A DNA stretch of 64,000 bases from Erythrobacter sp. 3-20A1M (GTDB taxonomy: Bacteria > Pseudomonadota > Alphaproteobacteria > Sphingomonadales > Sphingomonadaceae). The notes beneath the pieces are model-generated. The model was not told where the DNA came from, ran no database searches, and was given only the letters and a program-made list of their open reading frames with translations. Location: contig NZ_CP045200.1 in assembly GCF_018636735.1 (NCBI RefSeq), forward strand, positions 2,386,001-2,450,000. Reading direction: 5' to 3'. The position numbers and the translations under genes were made by a program. The stretch's first letter is position 1, and each line of letters opens with the position of its first letter. Positions 27,795 through 36,205 of the stretch are shown here, one piece after another.

Positions 27795-27823
27795 GGTTCG
27801 ATTCAAGCCCTGCCACCACCGGC
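27795..27823 (+). repeat. attR: right copy of tRNA-Tyr attachment repeat
   Basis: GGTTCGATTCAAGCCCTGCC followed by ACCACCGGC matches the left copy at 16233-16264 with two substitutions in the T-arm, and one fewer C plus a T/C difference before ACCACCGGC. It marks the right boundary of the element. No complete tRNA is present here. Confidence 0.8.
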
Positions 27824-28052
27824 TTTCCGCAGCTGTATATCTCTTTCTACTTAAGCCCCCGAAATCGTGGATTAGCGTGATCCGCTGGTGGGTCACGCAA
27901 TGAGCAGCGAGCTTTTTCGCGGTCTTATTGCGCGCCATAATCGGCTTCGCATGCCTGCTGCTATCCACTCGTAGAAGTTGGCGAACCGGCTATGGCGCAC
28001 CTCCCAAGTCGTGCTATTGACATTCATTCGCAGCATCGGCAACAGCGGCAAT
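27824..28052. other. Non-coding gap between attR and the PepSY operon
   Basis: I see no gene here. The stretch contains short frames only. A TTGACA hexamer at 28017-28022 lacks a convincing -10 partner at the right distance. It probably holds the promoter of the operon starting at 28053, but no defined box (for example a Fur box) can be pointed to. Confidence 0.4.
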
Positions 28053-28718
28053 ATGGGATCGGAACCGGACAGGGCGGCCTTCGCGGGCGGGGGAAGCGCG
28101 ACCGCTGGGCGTAAGCGACGCGGCTTCTCCGCCTTCTGGACCCGGCAATTCCACACCTGGCACTGGATGAGCAGCGCTATCTGCCTGGTCGTGATGCTGC
28201 TGTTTGCGATCACGGGCATTACGCTCAACCATGCCGGCGATATCGAAGCCTCTCCGCAGGTCGCATCGCGCGAAGCGACCATGCCGGCTTCTGTGCTCAA
28301 GACCTTGCGGCAGCGTTCGAATGAGAGCGTCCCGCCGGCCGCGATGCAGTGGCTCGACGACGAATTCGATGTGGACCTGGCGGGCCGCGCCCCTGAGTGG
28401 AGCGCGGACGAGCTCTACATCGCCCTGCCGCGACCGGGCGGCGACGGCTGGGTATCGGTCGATCTGGAAACCGGGCTCGTCATCCACGAGGATACCGACC
28501 GCGGCACGATCGCGTGGCTGAACGATCTGCACAAGGGACGGGATACCGGGCCTGCCTGGGCCTGGTTCATCGATATCTTCGCGGTCGCCTGCATTGTGTT
28601 CTGCGCGACCGGATTTTTGTTGTTGCAGCTTCATGCCCGGCGGCGCCCCTCGACCTGGCCGATCGTCGCGGCGGGGGTCGTGATCCCGATTCTGCTGCTC
28701 GTCTTCCTGATGCACTGA
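28053..28718 (+). CDS. PepSY-associated transmembrane protein
   Basis: A 221-residue inner-membrane protein. After a short cytoplasmic lead come FWTRQFHTWHWMSSAICLVVMLLFAITG (TM1 with His residues spaced as in haem- or flavin-linked PepSY_TM proteins), a periplasmic PepSY-like domain (WVSVDLETGLVIHEDTDRGT, LNDLHKGRDTG), TM2 (WAWFIDIFAVACIVFCATGFLLL) and TM3 (IVAAGVVIPILLLVFLM). PepSY_TM proteins with ApbE-flavinylated partners carry electrons across the membrane to periplasmic acceptors such as ferric iron. The ATG at 28053 is preferred to 27978. It is first gene of the operon reaching 31377. Confidence 0.85.
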   Translation: MGSEPDRAAFAGGGSATAGRKRRGFSAFWTRQFHTWHWMSSAICLVVMLLFAITGITLNHAGDIEASPQVASREATMPASVLKTLRQRSNESVPPAAMQWLDDEFDVDLAGRAPEWSADELYIALPRPGGDGWVSVDLETGLVIHEDTDRGTIAWLNDLHKGRDTGPAWAWFIDIFAVACIVFCATGFLLLQLHARRRPSTWPIVAAGVVIPILLLVFLMH

Positions 28719-28736
28719 AAGAAAGAGAACCGGCCG

Positions 28737-29258
28737 ATGCGCAAAATTGTGCTCTTCGCTCTCCCTACCGTTCCGCTGCTTTCCGCCAGCCCCGCACTGG
28801 CGGGGGAGATGGAAATCTCGCTCGAAATACCGCGCCTGCGGGTAGCGGAATATCACAAGCCCTACGTGGCGATCTGGATCGAGAACGACGCGGGCAAGGC
28901 GGTCGCCACGCTCGATGTCTGGTACGATACGGATCAGAAGGGTGAGGACGGTCGCAAGTGGCTTTCCGACATGCGCACCTGGTGGCGCCGCGCAGGCCGC
29001 AGCATGACGATGCCGGCCAACGGTATCAGCGGACCGACGCAGGCACCTGGCCGCTACAATCTGCGCTTCAACGAAGGCACGCGCCCGTTACCGCGTCTGG
29101 CCGCTGGGTCCTACACACTGCGGGTCGAGGCGGCGCGCGAGGTCGGGGGGCGAGAGATGCTGAGCATTCCGTTTCAGTGGCCACCGCGCAACGTGCGTTC
29201 CGGCACCGCGACCGGCTCCCAGGAACTGGGCACGCTGCGCTTCACCATCAAGCCCTGA
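28737..29258 (+). CDS. DUF2271 periplasmic protein
   Basis: A 173-residue protein with a signal peptide (cleavage near PALAG, residue 22) and one DUF2271 domain: ISLEIPRLRVAEYHKPYVAIWIEN, VWYDTDQKGEDGRKWLSDMRTWW and ITMPANG-like GISGPTQAPGRYNL. DUF2271 proteins occur with PepSY_TM and ApbE genes, and the set is thought to form a periplasmic flavin-dependent redox system. It lies 18 bases after the PepSY gene. The biochemical role is unknown. Confidence 0.87.
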   Translation: MRKIVLFALPTVPLLSASPALAGEMEISLEIPRLRVAEYHKPYVAIWIENDAGKAVATLDVWYDTDQKGEDGRKWLSDMRTWWRRAGRSMTMPANGISGPTQAPGRYNLRFNEGTRPLPRLAAGSYTLRVEAAREVGGREMLSIPFQWPPRNVRSGTATGSQELGTLRFTIKP

Positions 29259-29279
29259 TCGATGACCGGAGGAAGACCG

Positions 29280-30146
29280 ATGTTTGCCAGAAAATGTTTG
29301 TTTGCCGCGGCCTGCGCGGTCGGTCTGTCCGCTGTCGCGGCGACCCCCGCGGAGGCGCATCGCCGCTGGCTGCTGCCCTCCGCCACCGTGCTGGCGGGCG
29401 ACGAGGAAACCGTCAGCGTGGATGCCGCCGCATCCAACGGTCTATTCGTTTTCGAGCATCGCCCGATGGGACTGGACGATTTGACGATCGTCGGTCCGGA
29501 CGGCCAGCCGGTCGATCCCGCGATCATCGGCACCGGCGCGTATCGCAGCGTGTTCGATGTGCCGCTGAAGCAGCAGGGCACCTACCGGATCGCGGTCGTC
29601 TTCGACGGTATGATGGGGTTCTACCAGCTCGACGGGGAAAGGCACCGCTGGCGGGGGACCAAGGCCGAGATGGCCACCGGCATCCCTGCCAAAGCAACCG
29701 ATGTCCGGGTGAGCGAGAACTCGGGACGGACCGAAACCTTCGTGACGCTGGGTGCTCCCAACGAAACGGCCCTGGCAACCACCGGCGTCGGGCTGGAGAT
29801 GATACCGGTCACCCATCCCAACGATCTATATGCCGGGGAGCCTGCGCAGATGCAGTTCCTGGCTGATGGCAAACCTGCCGTCGGTCTGGAGCTCGAATTC
29901 GTCGAGGGCGGGACGCGCTATCGCGACGATCCCGGTATCCGGAAGCTGACTACCGACGCGAACGGTATGGTGACGCTGCATGCCGACGAACCCGGGATGT
30001 ATTATCTCGAAGCCGACTTGACCCAGGGGCAGGGCGGCCCAGGCGGCGAGGGGGCTGCTCCCGCCGAAGGGAACGAGCCGCGCGCGGGCGAAGCCGGCAA
30101 TCGGCGGATGTCCTACACCGCGGTGCTGGAGTTCCTGCCGCTCTGA
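29280..30146 (+). CDS. DUF4198 periplasmic protein (nickel/iron-uptake associated)
   Basis: A 288-residue protein with a signal peptide ending TPAEAHRRWLLPS, the hallmark N-terminus of DUF4198 proteins (mature chain begins with a His-containing AHxxW/LLPS segment). The C-terminal half has Ig-like strands (TTDANGMVTLHADEPGMYYLEA), and the end contains a Gly/Glu-rich insert (GQGGPGGEGAAPAEGNEP). Family members lie next to TonB receptors and metal-uptake genes. The start at 29280 follows GGAGGAAG. It is part of the operon with DUF2271 and ApbE genes. Confidence 0.87.
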   Translation: MFARKCLFAAACAVGLSAVAATPAEAHRRWLLPSATVLAGDEETVSVDAAASNGLFVFEHRPMGLDDLTIVGPDGQPVDPAIIGTGAYRSVFDVPLKQQGTYRIAVVFDGMMGFYQLDGERHRWRGTKAEMATGIPAKATDVRVSENSGRTETFVTLGAPNETALATTGVGLEMIPVTHPNDLYAGEPAQMQFLADGKPAVGLELEFVEGGTRYRDDPGIRKLTTDANGMVTLHADEPGMYYLEADLTQGQGGPGGEGAAPAEGNEPRAGEAGNRRMSYTAVLEFLPL

Positions 30147-30151
30147 CCGAT

Positions 30152-31180
30152 ATGAAGGACGGGATGGGCACCGCGCGCGCGGAGGAGGGCGATCTCCTCC
30201 TGCCGCCGGCGCTTCCTCTCGGAACGGCGCGTCCGAGCGGCCCGGCCAGCGACGCGCGGCAGCTGAAACTGTCGGGAGAAACCATGGGGACGGTCTGGTC
30301 GGTCGAGCTGTTCGCCCCGACCAGTATCGAGCCATCGCATGTCCGAGCAACGCTGGAGGGCGCGTTCGAACTGGTCATTTCGCAGATGAGCCAATGGCGA
30401 AGCGACTCCCAGCTCAGCCGGTTCAACACGGGAGCTGCGGGGAGCGCCCACCGGATCGGCGCGCAGTTCCGGCAGGTGCTGGCGGCCGCGCTGGCGATTC
30501 GCGATGCAAGCGAGGGCGCGTTCGACCCCGCGATCGGCACGGCGGCGCGACACTGGGGTTTCGGCGCCGAGACCTTTTCCGGGGTAAGGCCTGGGAACGG
30601 CGAGCCTGGGGATAGTAGCGCGCTTCGGTTACCGGAGGATGGCGAGCCGCTGATCCAGCCGGGCGTAATCGAACTCGATTTCAGCGGCATTGCGAAGGGA
30701 TTCGCGGTGGATCTGGGCATCGCGGCTCTGCGGCGCATGGGCATCGCGCAGGCTCTGCTCGAAATCGGCGGAGAGCTCCGAGGGATCGGTCTCCAGCGTG
30801 GCGCACTGCCATGGTGGGTCGATCTGGAGGTGCCGCCGGGGAGCAAAGCGCCCAAGACACGTATAGGCTTGGTCGATTGGGCAGTTGCCACGTCCGGCCA
30901 TTGGCATCGCCGGCGTTCGGCGGGGGGATCGTCGTGGTCGCACTCGATCGATCCGCGAACCGCGGCTCCGGTCACGGACATGATCTTGTCGGCGACCGTG
31001 CTTCATCCCGGCTGCATGCAAGCGGATGCGCTGGCAACGGCGATAATCGTGCTGGGCGAGGAGGCGGGGGTGGTATTCGCCGACCGGCACCGGGTGCCCG
31101 CCCGCCTCGTTACGTCCGATAGGGTTATCGAAAGCGCGGCGTGGAGGGTATGGCGGGGGGAGGAACCACGGTCAGGATGA
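30152..31180 (+). CDS. apbE: FAD:protein FMN transferase (ApbE)
   Basis: A 342-residue flavin transferase that attaches FMN covalently to Thr/Ser in target proteins. Visible motifs are MGTVWSVELFAP (start of the catalytic domain, about residue 45), SEGAFDPAIGTA, LDFSGIAKGFAVDLGIAAL, GGELRGIGLQRG, ATSGHWHRR, HSIDPRTAAPVTDMILSATV and the metal/substrate region MQADALATAIIVLG. No convincing signal peptide or lipobox is visible, so the mature protein may be cytoplasmic or the start may lie elsewhere. Position after PepSY/DUF2271/DUF4198 suggests it flavinylates an operon partner, but I see no clear D-G-x-T-S-A-T target in them. Confidence 0.9.
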   Translation: MKDGMGTARAEEGDLLLPPALPLGTARPSGPASDARQLKLSGETMGTVWSVELFAPTSIEPSHVRATLEGAFELVISQMSQWRSDSQLSRFNTGAAGSAHRIGAQFRQVLAAALAIRDASEGAFDPAIGTAARHWGFGAETFSGVRPGNGEPGDSSALRLPEDGEPLIQPGVIELDFSGIAKGFAVDLGIAALRRMGIAQALLEIGGELRGIGLQRGALPWWVDLEVPPGSKAPKTRIGLVDWAVATSGHWHRRRSAGGSSWSHSIDPRTAAPVTDMILSATVLHPGCMQADALATAIIVLGEEAGVVFADRHRVPARLVTSDRVIESAAWRVWRGEEPRSG

Positions 31181-31377
31181 TGATGACAAAGGACGATAAC
31201 GACGAAACTGCGTCGCCGTGCCGCAAGGTCTGTCAGATGTCCGAAGACCGGCGGATCTGCATCGGATGCGGTCGAACGTTGCAGGAGATCGCGCAATGGT
31301 CGTCCTTGTCGCCGAACGAACGTCGGCTGGTGAACGATGCGGCGGCCCGCCGTCTTGCGCGGCTCGAAGCCGGATAA
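31177..31377 (+). CDS. DUF1289 small Cys-rich protein
   Basis: A 66-residue protein with the DUF1289 pattern SPCRKVCQMSEDRRICIGCGRTLQEIAQW, giving four Cys (CxxxC...CxxC) that may bind a metal. The ATG at 31177 overlaps the apbE stop (ATGA), so it is translationally coupled to the flavin operon. Alternative in-frame ATGs lie 3 and 6 bases downstream. Function unknown, but DUF1289 genes recur next to redox genes. Confidence 0.85.
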   Translation: MMMTKDDNDETASPCRKVCQMSEDRRICIGCGRTLQEIAQWSSLSPNERRLVNDAAARRLARLEAG

Positions 31378-31495
31378 GTGCTGCGAGCGCTGCCATCGCC
31401 CAACTAAACGAGACTGCTGAACGTCATGCTGGCTGGCTGGCGGATGCATTGAAATATCCCCCTCGTACCCGGGCCTTTAGCACCGAAACAGCGTG

Positions 31496-33682
31496 TCAGC
31501 AGGAAATGCCCCGTTCCGCAAAGGCCCAGAACAGCGCCATTTGTTCGTATTCGGCACCTAGGTCGGCACTGGTTTGATGGCCCGCCTCCAGATCGAGCGA
31601 GAGAACGGCTGGCGCGCCGCTGGTGGTTTGCCGGCGCACCTCGGCGACCAGCTTCCACGGCTCCCAGTACGATACGCGATCGTCCTTCAATCCCGCAGTC
31701 GTCAGCAGCGGCGGATAGGCGGCTTGGGCGACGTTTTCGTAAGGAGAGATCGAGGCGATGTAGTCGTAGGCCTCGGGATCGGCCAGCGGATCGCCCCAAT
31801 CGGGGCGGAACAGCGGCACCAGCGGGTGGTCGGCATCGCTCATCGTGTTGAGCATGTCCACGAACGGCACCTTCGCCACCACCGCGCCCCACAGATCGGG
31901 CATGAGGTTCATCGCCCCGGCCACCAGCAGCCCGCCTGCGGACAGCCCGAAGGCGGCGATGCGGCCAGCCGCGGCGTAGCGCCCCCGAACCAAATGGAGT
32001 GCGCACGCGATGAAATCGGTCATGGAATTGCGCTTGTGGAACCGGCGCCCGTCCAGGAACCAGCCTCGCCCCTTTTCCGACCCGCCACGCACGTGAGCGA
32101 TGGCGTAACGCCCCCCGGCATCGACCCAGGCGGTAGCGGGAACGGAAAAGACCGGGTCGCTCGATACGCCGTAGGCTCCGTAGCCATATAGCAACAGAGG
32201 GGCCGACCCATCGCGCGGCGCATCGCGGCGCGACAGGACGGTGAGCGGGACCATCGCCCCGTCGGATGCGCGGGCCTCCAGCCGCTCCACGAGATAATCG
32301 TCGGGGTCATAGCCCGTGTAGCGCGTTTCACCCGCTAGGGTGCGCGCACCGTCGGCCAGGGCGACATCGAAGAACAGCGGCGGTTGGGCGGGGGTCTCGT
32401 ACACGATGCGCACGCTCTGAGACTCGTAATCCTGACCCTCGGCGATGGTGAGCGCATAGGCGGGGGCGTCGAACGGCACCGCGATCCGCGCGCCGTCCGC
32501 GTGCAGGATCGAGACATGCTGAAGGCCGTCCGCGCGCTCCATCATCACCAGCCCGCCTGCAAAGGGCAGGAGCGTTTCGATCAGGCGACCGGGCACATGC
32601 GGCACCAGCGTGCGATCGGGTTCGAGAGTCTCGAGATCGAGAGCGACCAGCTTGTTGTCCGTCGCTCCGTCCGCATTGGTCAGCGCGACCAGCCCACCGT
32701 CCCACCCGTGGACGGTGTAGCGCAGCCCCTCCTGACGTGGCGCCACTATCCGGGGCGGTTCGGTTTCTGCCCCCGCTGCGATCAGCCGGACTTCGCTGGT
32801 ATCGGGTCCGGAGAGATCGAGCACGACGAAGCGGTCGTCTGCCGTGCGCGAGACCTGCATGAAGATAGCGGGATCGTGTTCCTCGTATACCAGCTCGCTG
32901 GTCCCGCCCGCAGCAGGCACGCGGAGCAGCTGTGTCGGGCGGTTGCGTGCGTCGCGCTTGATCCAGAACAGGTTGCGTGATTGCGCGCCGAAGACGAGGC
33001 CGCCGTACCCATAGGCATCGTCCGGCACCACGATCCGGGTCCGACCGGTCCGGGTGTCAAGGATCGCGATCTGGTGCCGGTCGTTGCCCACGATATCTTC
33101 CGCCCAGGCATAATAGCGATTGTCGGGGCTCGGCTGGAATGCGGTCGCGCGGTAGTAGGCGTGGCCGTCGGCGCGCGCGTTTTCGTCCACCAGCATCTCG
33201 CGCTTGCTCGCGGGCGTGATGCGGTAATGCACCGGGCGTTGCTTTCCGTCGGGCACTTCGCTTTCGTAGCGCCATTCGCGGTGTGGCAGCGGTGGCGGCG
33301 ATCCTTGCGCGCGGCGAGCCATCATCGCGGCAAAGAAATGTTCGCGCCGGTCCGCCAGTGGGGCGAGCACAGCGTCGGCATAGGCCAGCTCCGCCTTCAG
33401 ATTGTCGCGCACGATCGGGGGCACGGTTTCGAGCGTGCGAGTGCCGGTTTCGGGCACAAACTTCATCCACGAATACGGATCGTCGCGAACCCGACCGAGC
33501 TGTTCGATGCGATGCTCGATGCGCGGCGGCGCGGGTGCGGTGATGTCCGGCCAGCATTGCCCGCCGGTGGCGGACGCCTGCGCCAAGGCGGTACGCGCGC
33601 CGCTCGCAACCGCGCTCAGCCCGATGGCGGTAGTACCCATCAGCACGGTGCGCCGCGTCGCCATAGTGGTAGTGATGCTCAT
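31496..33682 (-). CDS. S9 family serine peptidase (oligopeptidase B-like)
   Basis: A 728-residue prolyl-oligopeptidase-family enzyme with a twin-arginine signal (ATRRTVLMGTTAIGLSAVA), so probably exported folded. The seven-bladed propeller region is followed by the alpha/beta hydrolase domain: catalytic Ser in FGLSAGGLLVAGAMN (about residue 565), Asp in the loop before the last strand (LKDDRVSYWEPWKLV) and His in EAGHQTS near the C-terminus. The insertion KVPFVDMLNTMSDADHPLV is typical of oligopeptidase B, which cleaves after Arg/Lys in short peptides. It is divergent from a TonB receptor across 240 bases. Confidence 0.88.
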   Translation of the reverse strand: MSITTTMATRRTVLMGTTAIGLSAVASGARTALAQASATGGQCWPDITAPAPPRIEHRIEQLGRVRDDPYSWMKFVPETGTRTLETVPPIVRDNLKAELAYADAVLAPLADRREHFFAAMMARRAQGSPPPLPHREWRYESEVPDGKQRPVHYRITPASKREMLVDENARADGHAYYRATAFQPSPDNRYYAWAEDIVGNDRHQIAILDTRTGRTRIVVPDDAYGYGGLVFGAQSRNLFWIKRDARNRPTQLLRVPAAGGTSELVYEEHDPAIFMQVSRTADDRFVVLDLSGPDTSEVRLIAAGAETEPPRIVAPRQEGLRYTVHGWDGGLVALTNADGATDNKLVALDLETLEPDRTLVPHVPGRLIETLLPFAGGLVMMERADGLQHVSILHADGARIAVPFDAPAYALTIAEGQDYESQSVRIVYETPAQPPLFFDVALADGARTLAGETRYTGYDPDDYLVERLEARASDGAMVPLTVLSRRDAPRDGSAPLLLYGYGAYGVSSDPVFSVPATAWVDAGGRYAIAHVRGGSEKGRGWFLDGRRFHKRNSMTDFIACALHLVRGRYAAAGRIAAFGLSAGGLLVAGAMNLMPDLWGAVVAKVPFVDMLNTMSDADHPLVPLFRPDWGDPLADPEAYDYIASISPYENVAQAAYPPLLTTAGLKDDRVSYWEPWKLVAEVRRQTTSGAPAVLSLDLEAGHQTSADLGAEYEQMALFWAFAERGISC

Positions 33683-33922
33683 GATCGGTTCCTCGCTTCG
33701 GACCGGAGACTATGCAACGCTTCCCGCTCGGTCCGTCTGATTAGGGCCGGGCATCCATGCGATCGGGCCGGAAGACGCGATCGGATTGCGGCTTGGACGC
33801 AACACTACGCGGATCATGCGCATCGTGGCCCATTCTAGCAAGATAATGACCCGCGCCGTTTCTTCGTGCCGGTCACGCGCTGATAGCTCAGGCTTGAACG
33901 CATATCCCGGAGGAGATCGCTC

Positions 33923-36157
33923 ATGAGTATCCGTCACACAGTCGCCACGCTGGCCCGTACCACCGCCCTGGGCGCGTCACTTTGCGGCATCGTCGGTGCA
34001 GCGCCGGTGCTGGCGCAGGCCGGGGCGGGTCCCGATAGCAACGAGCAGGCGACGAACGTGATCGTCGTCACCGCCACCAAGCGGACCGAGCCGCTCGCCG
34101 ATATCCCCGCCTCCGTCAGCGCTGTGACCAGCGAGGAATTGCAGGACCTCAACGCGCAAAGCCTGTCGGACTATATCACGCGCATTCCTGGGGTGGTCTT
34201 CAACGACTATCAGCCCGGCGTGTCAGAAGTCGTCATCCGCGGGATCGCCTCGACCACCTATCACGAGGCGAACCAGGCGACGACCGGGTACTATCTCAAC
34301 CAGATTCCGCTGGTCGAGCCCGGCTTTCCGATTGCGATCCCCGATGTCGACACCTTCGATCTGTCACAGGTCGAGGTGCTGCGTGGCCCACAGGGTACGT
34401 TGTTCGGCTCGTCCTCGCTCGGCGGCGCGGTCAACTACGTGACCAACGAGGCGAAGGCCGATGCGATCGACGCCGGCTTCGAAGGGTTGATCGGTTCGAC
34501 CCGTCGCGCGGGCGAGGCGAATTACGCGGTGAAGGGCATGGTCAACATACCCGTCGTAAAGGACAAGCTGGCCGTGCGCCTGGTTGCCCTCCAGCGCTTC
34601 GATGCCGGGTATCTCGACAACACCGGCACCGGGGTCGACGGCAGCAACGATCTGCGCGTGCGCGGCGTGCGGGGTTCAATCGTGTTCACGCCGACCGAAA
34701 CCACCAAAATCACCGAACTCAGCATGTTTCAGGAATACAATCTGGACGACCAGACATATGTCGAGTTCGGTGCCGATCCCAATGAGCCGACTTACACGCG
34801 CAACACCAACGTGCCCGAATACCAGGACACGCAGTTCCAGCTGCACAGCCTGCGCCTGGAACAGGAACTGGGCGGTTTCGCCGACCTGACCGCGATCGGC
34901 AGCTATATCCGCAAGGAAAACGATCTCGCCTTCGACGATTCGATTTTCGTCGGCATTGATGCGCGCACCGGCACCCCCCAGCTTTCGGCCTCCGTCGGCA
35001 AATCGGAAACTTATTACGGGGAACTGCGCCTGGCTTCTTCCGGCACCGGGCCTTTCACCTGGCTCATCGGGGCCAACTATACCAAGCTGAACGCCGACTC
35101 GACCGACCGCGTGTTCATCGAGGGGATCGGAGACTATATCGACGCCAATCCGGGGGAGTTCGACAACCAACCCGCGAGCACAATCGCGCCCGGTGATTTC
35201 GTCCAGCGCACGCAGTCGACCAGCGACGTGCGCGAGATCGCGCTGTTCGGCGAGGCGTCCTACACCTTTCTCGACACGCTGACGCTGACGTTGGGGGGCA
35301 GGGCGTTCGAGTACCGGTCCGATCCGCGCTTGCAGTTCCTGCCCAATGCGAACCTAATCCCGGCATTCGATTACCAGCCCGGCGAACAGAAGGAGAGCGG
35401 CTTCATCCCGAAGGCGTCATTGCGCTGGAAACCGAGCGACCGGTTCATGGTATACGGCCTCTACTCGGAGGGTTTCCGGCTCGGCGGAATCAACGTTTAT
35501 TCGGTCGCCTCCGGTGCGCCGCTCAATTTCGACAGTGATTCGACCAGGAATTTCGAGATCGGCACCCGTTTCCGACCCGTGGAGGGCATGTCGTTCGACA
35601 TCACCGCATATCACATCGACTGGGACGACATTCAGGTCCGCCTGTTCGCTCCACCCGATTTCAACGCCTACACCACCAATGGCGGTGGGGCGCATATAGA
35701 CGGCGTCGAGTTCCAGCTCGCTTTCCAACCCGCGCGGTTCATGTCGCTGACGAGCAGCGTCAGCTACAACGACGCACGTCTGTCCGAGCTTCTGCCCGAC
35801 AGCTTCGCCCCCGGGGGCGGCTATGCGGCCGGATCGCGCCTGCCGGGTGCAGCGGAATGGACCATCGCCAACCAGCTCGAATTCAGCCTGCCCGATTCTC
35901 CACGCAATCCGCGGCTGGGCATCGCGCATCGCTATCTCTCCGATGCGCCCGTGGCGTTCGGTGCCGCCCTGCAGAAGGGCGATTACCACATCGTCGATCT
36001 CAATGCCTCGATCGAGGTGGCCGACGGGTTGGAGCTGGGCGTGTTCGTGAAGAACCTGTTCGACGAATACGCTATTCTGAACGCCCCGTTCTCCTTTGCC
36101 GGTTCGGTCACTCGGCCCCGTACGATCGGTGCCACTTTGCGGTTCGACCTGAACTGA
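33923..36157 (+). CDS. TonB-dependent receptor
   Basis: A 744-residue outer-membrane receptor with signal peptide (cleavage near APVLAQA, about residue 32). The TonB-box region (NVIVVTATKR) is followed by a plug domain (PASVSAVTSEELQDLNAQSL, GVVFNDYQPGVSEVVIRGI, VEVLRGPQGTLFGSSSLGGAVNYV) and a beta-barrel ending in RFDLN, the aromatic-flanked end of outer-membrane barrels. It transports a ligand such as an iron chelate or peptide with TonB energy; the substrate is unknown. A GGAGGAG ribosome site precedes the ATG. The divergent exported peptidase might process its ligand. Confidence 0.92.
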   Translation: MSIRHTVATLARTTALGASLCGIVGAAPVLAQAGAGPDSNEQATNVIVVTATKRTEPLADIPASVSAVTSEELQDLNAQSLSDYITRIPGVVFNDYQPGVSEVVIRGIASTTYHEANQATTGYYLNQIPLVEPGFPIAIPDVDTFDLSQVEVLRGPQGTLFGSSSLGGAVNYVTNEAKADAIDAGFEGLIGSTRRAGEANYAVKGMVNIPVVKDKLAVRLVALQRFDAGYLDNTGTGVDGSNDLRVRGVRGSIVFTPTETTKITELSMFQEYNLDDQTYVEFGADPNEPTYTRNTNVPEYQDTQFQLHSLRLEQELGGFADLTAIGSYIRKENDLAFDDSIFVGIDARTGTPQLSASVGKSETYYGELRLASSGTGPFTWLIGANYTKLNADSTDRVFIEGIGDYIDANPGEFDNQPASTIAPGDFVQRTQSTSDVREIALFGEASYTFLDTLTLTLGGRAFEYRSDPRLQFLPNANLIPAFDYQPGEQKESGFIPKASLRWKPSDRFMVYGLYSEGFRLGGINVYSVASGAPLNFDSDSTRNFEIGTRFRPVEGMSFDITAYHIDWDDIQVRLFAPPDFNAYTTNGGGAHIDGVEFQLAFQPARFMSLTSSVSYNDARLSELLPDSFAPGGGYAAGSRLPGAAEWTIANQLEFSLPDSPRNPRLGIAHRYLSDAPVAFGAALQKGDYHIVDLNASIEVADGLELGVFVKNLFDEYAILNAPFSFAGSVTRPRTIGATLRFDLN

Positions 36158-36205
36158 CCGGTCGCCGTGCGCGGGGCGGCGTAGGTCCGCTCCGCGCGTT
36201 ACGGC

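Larger units (their letters stand above)
16258..27823. mobile_element. Integrative and mobilizable element in tRNA-Tyr
   Basis: About 11.6 kb between two copies of the tRNA-Tyr 3' sequence. It encodes a tyrosine integrase next to the left attachment site, a MOBQ relaxase (TraA), an oriT, TraC/TraD-like proteins, a DUF6118-like membrane protein, a three-gene restriction-modification cassette, and AlpA plus excisionase-like proteins at the right end. Repeated integrase arm-type sites flank both ends. No type IV secretion genes or coupling protein are present, so transfer would need a helper conjugative system. The cargo (23.4-26.8 kb) is visibly richer in A+T than the host backbone. Confidence 0.88.

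Noticed and set aside
27777-27968. 63-codon frame across the right attachment site
   Set aside because: It reads through attR and the flanking gap with no similarity or ribosome site; it is a by-product of the junction.
33683-33922. Fur box or other named operator between the S9 peptidase and TonB receptor
   Set aside because: No convincing palindrome matching a known iron or sugar operator was found in this divergent region.
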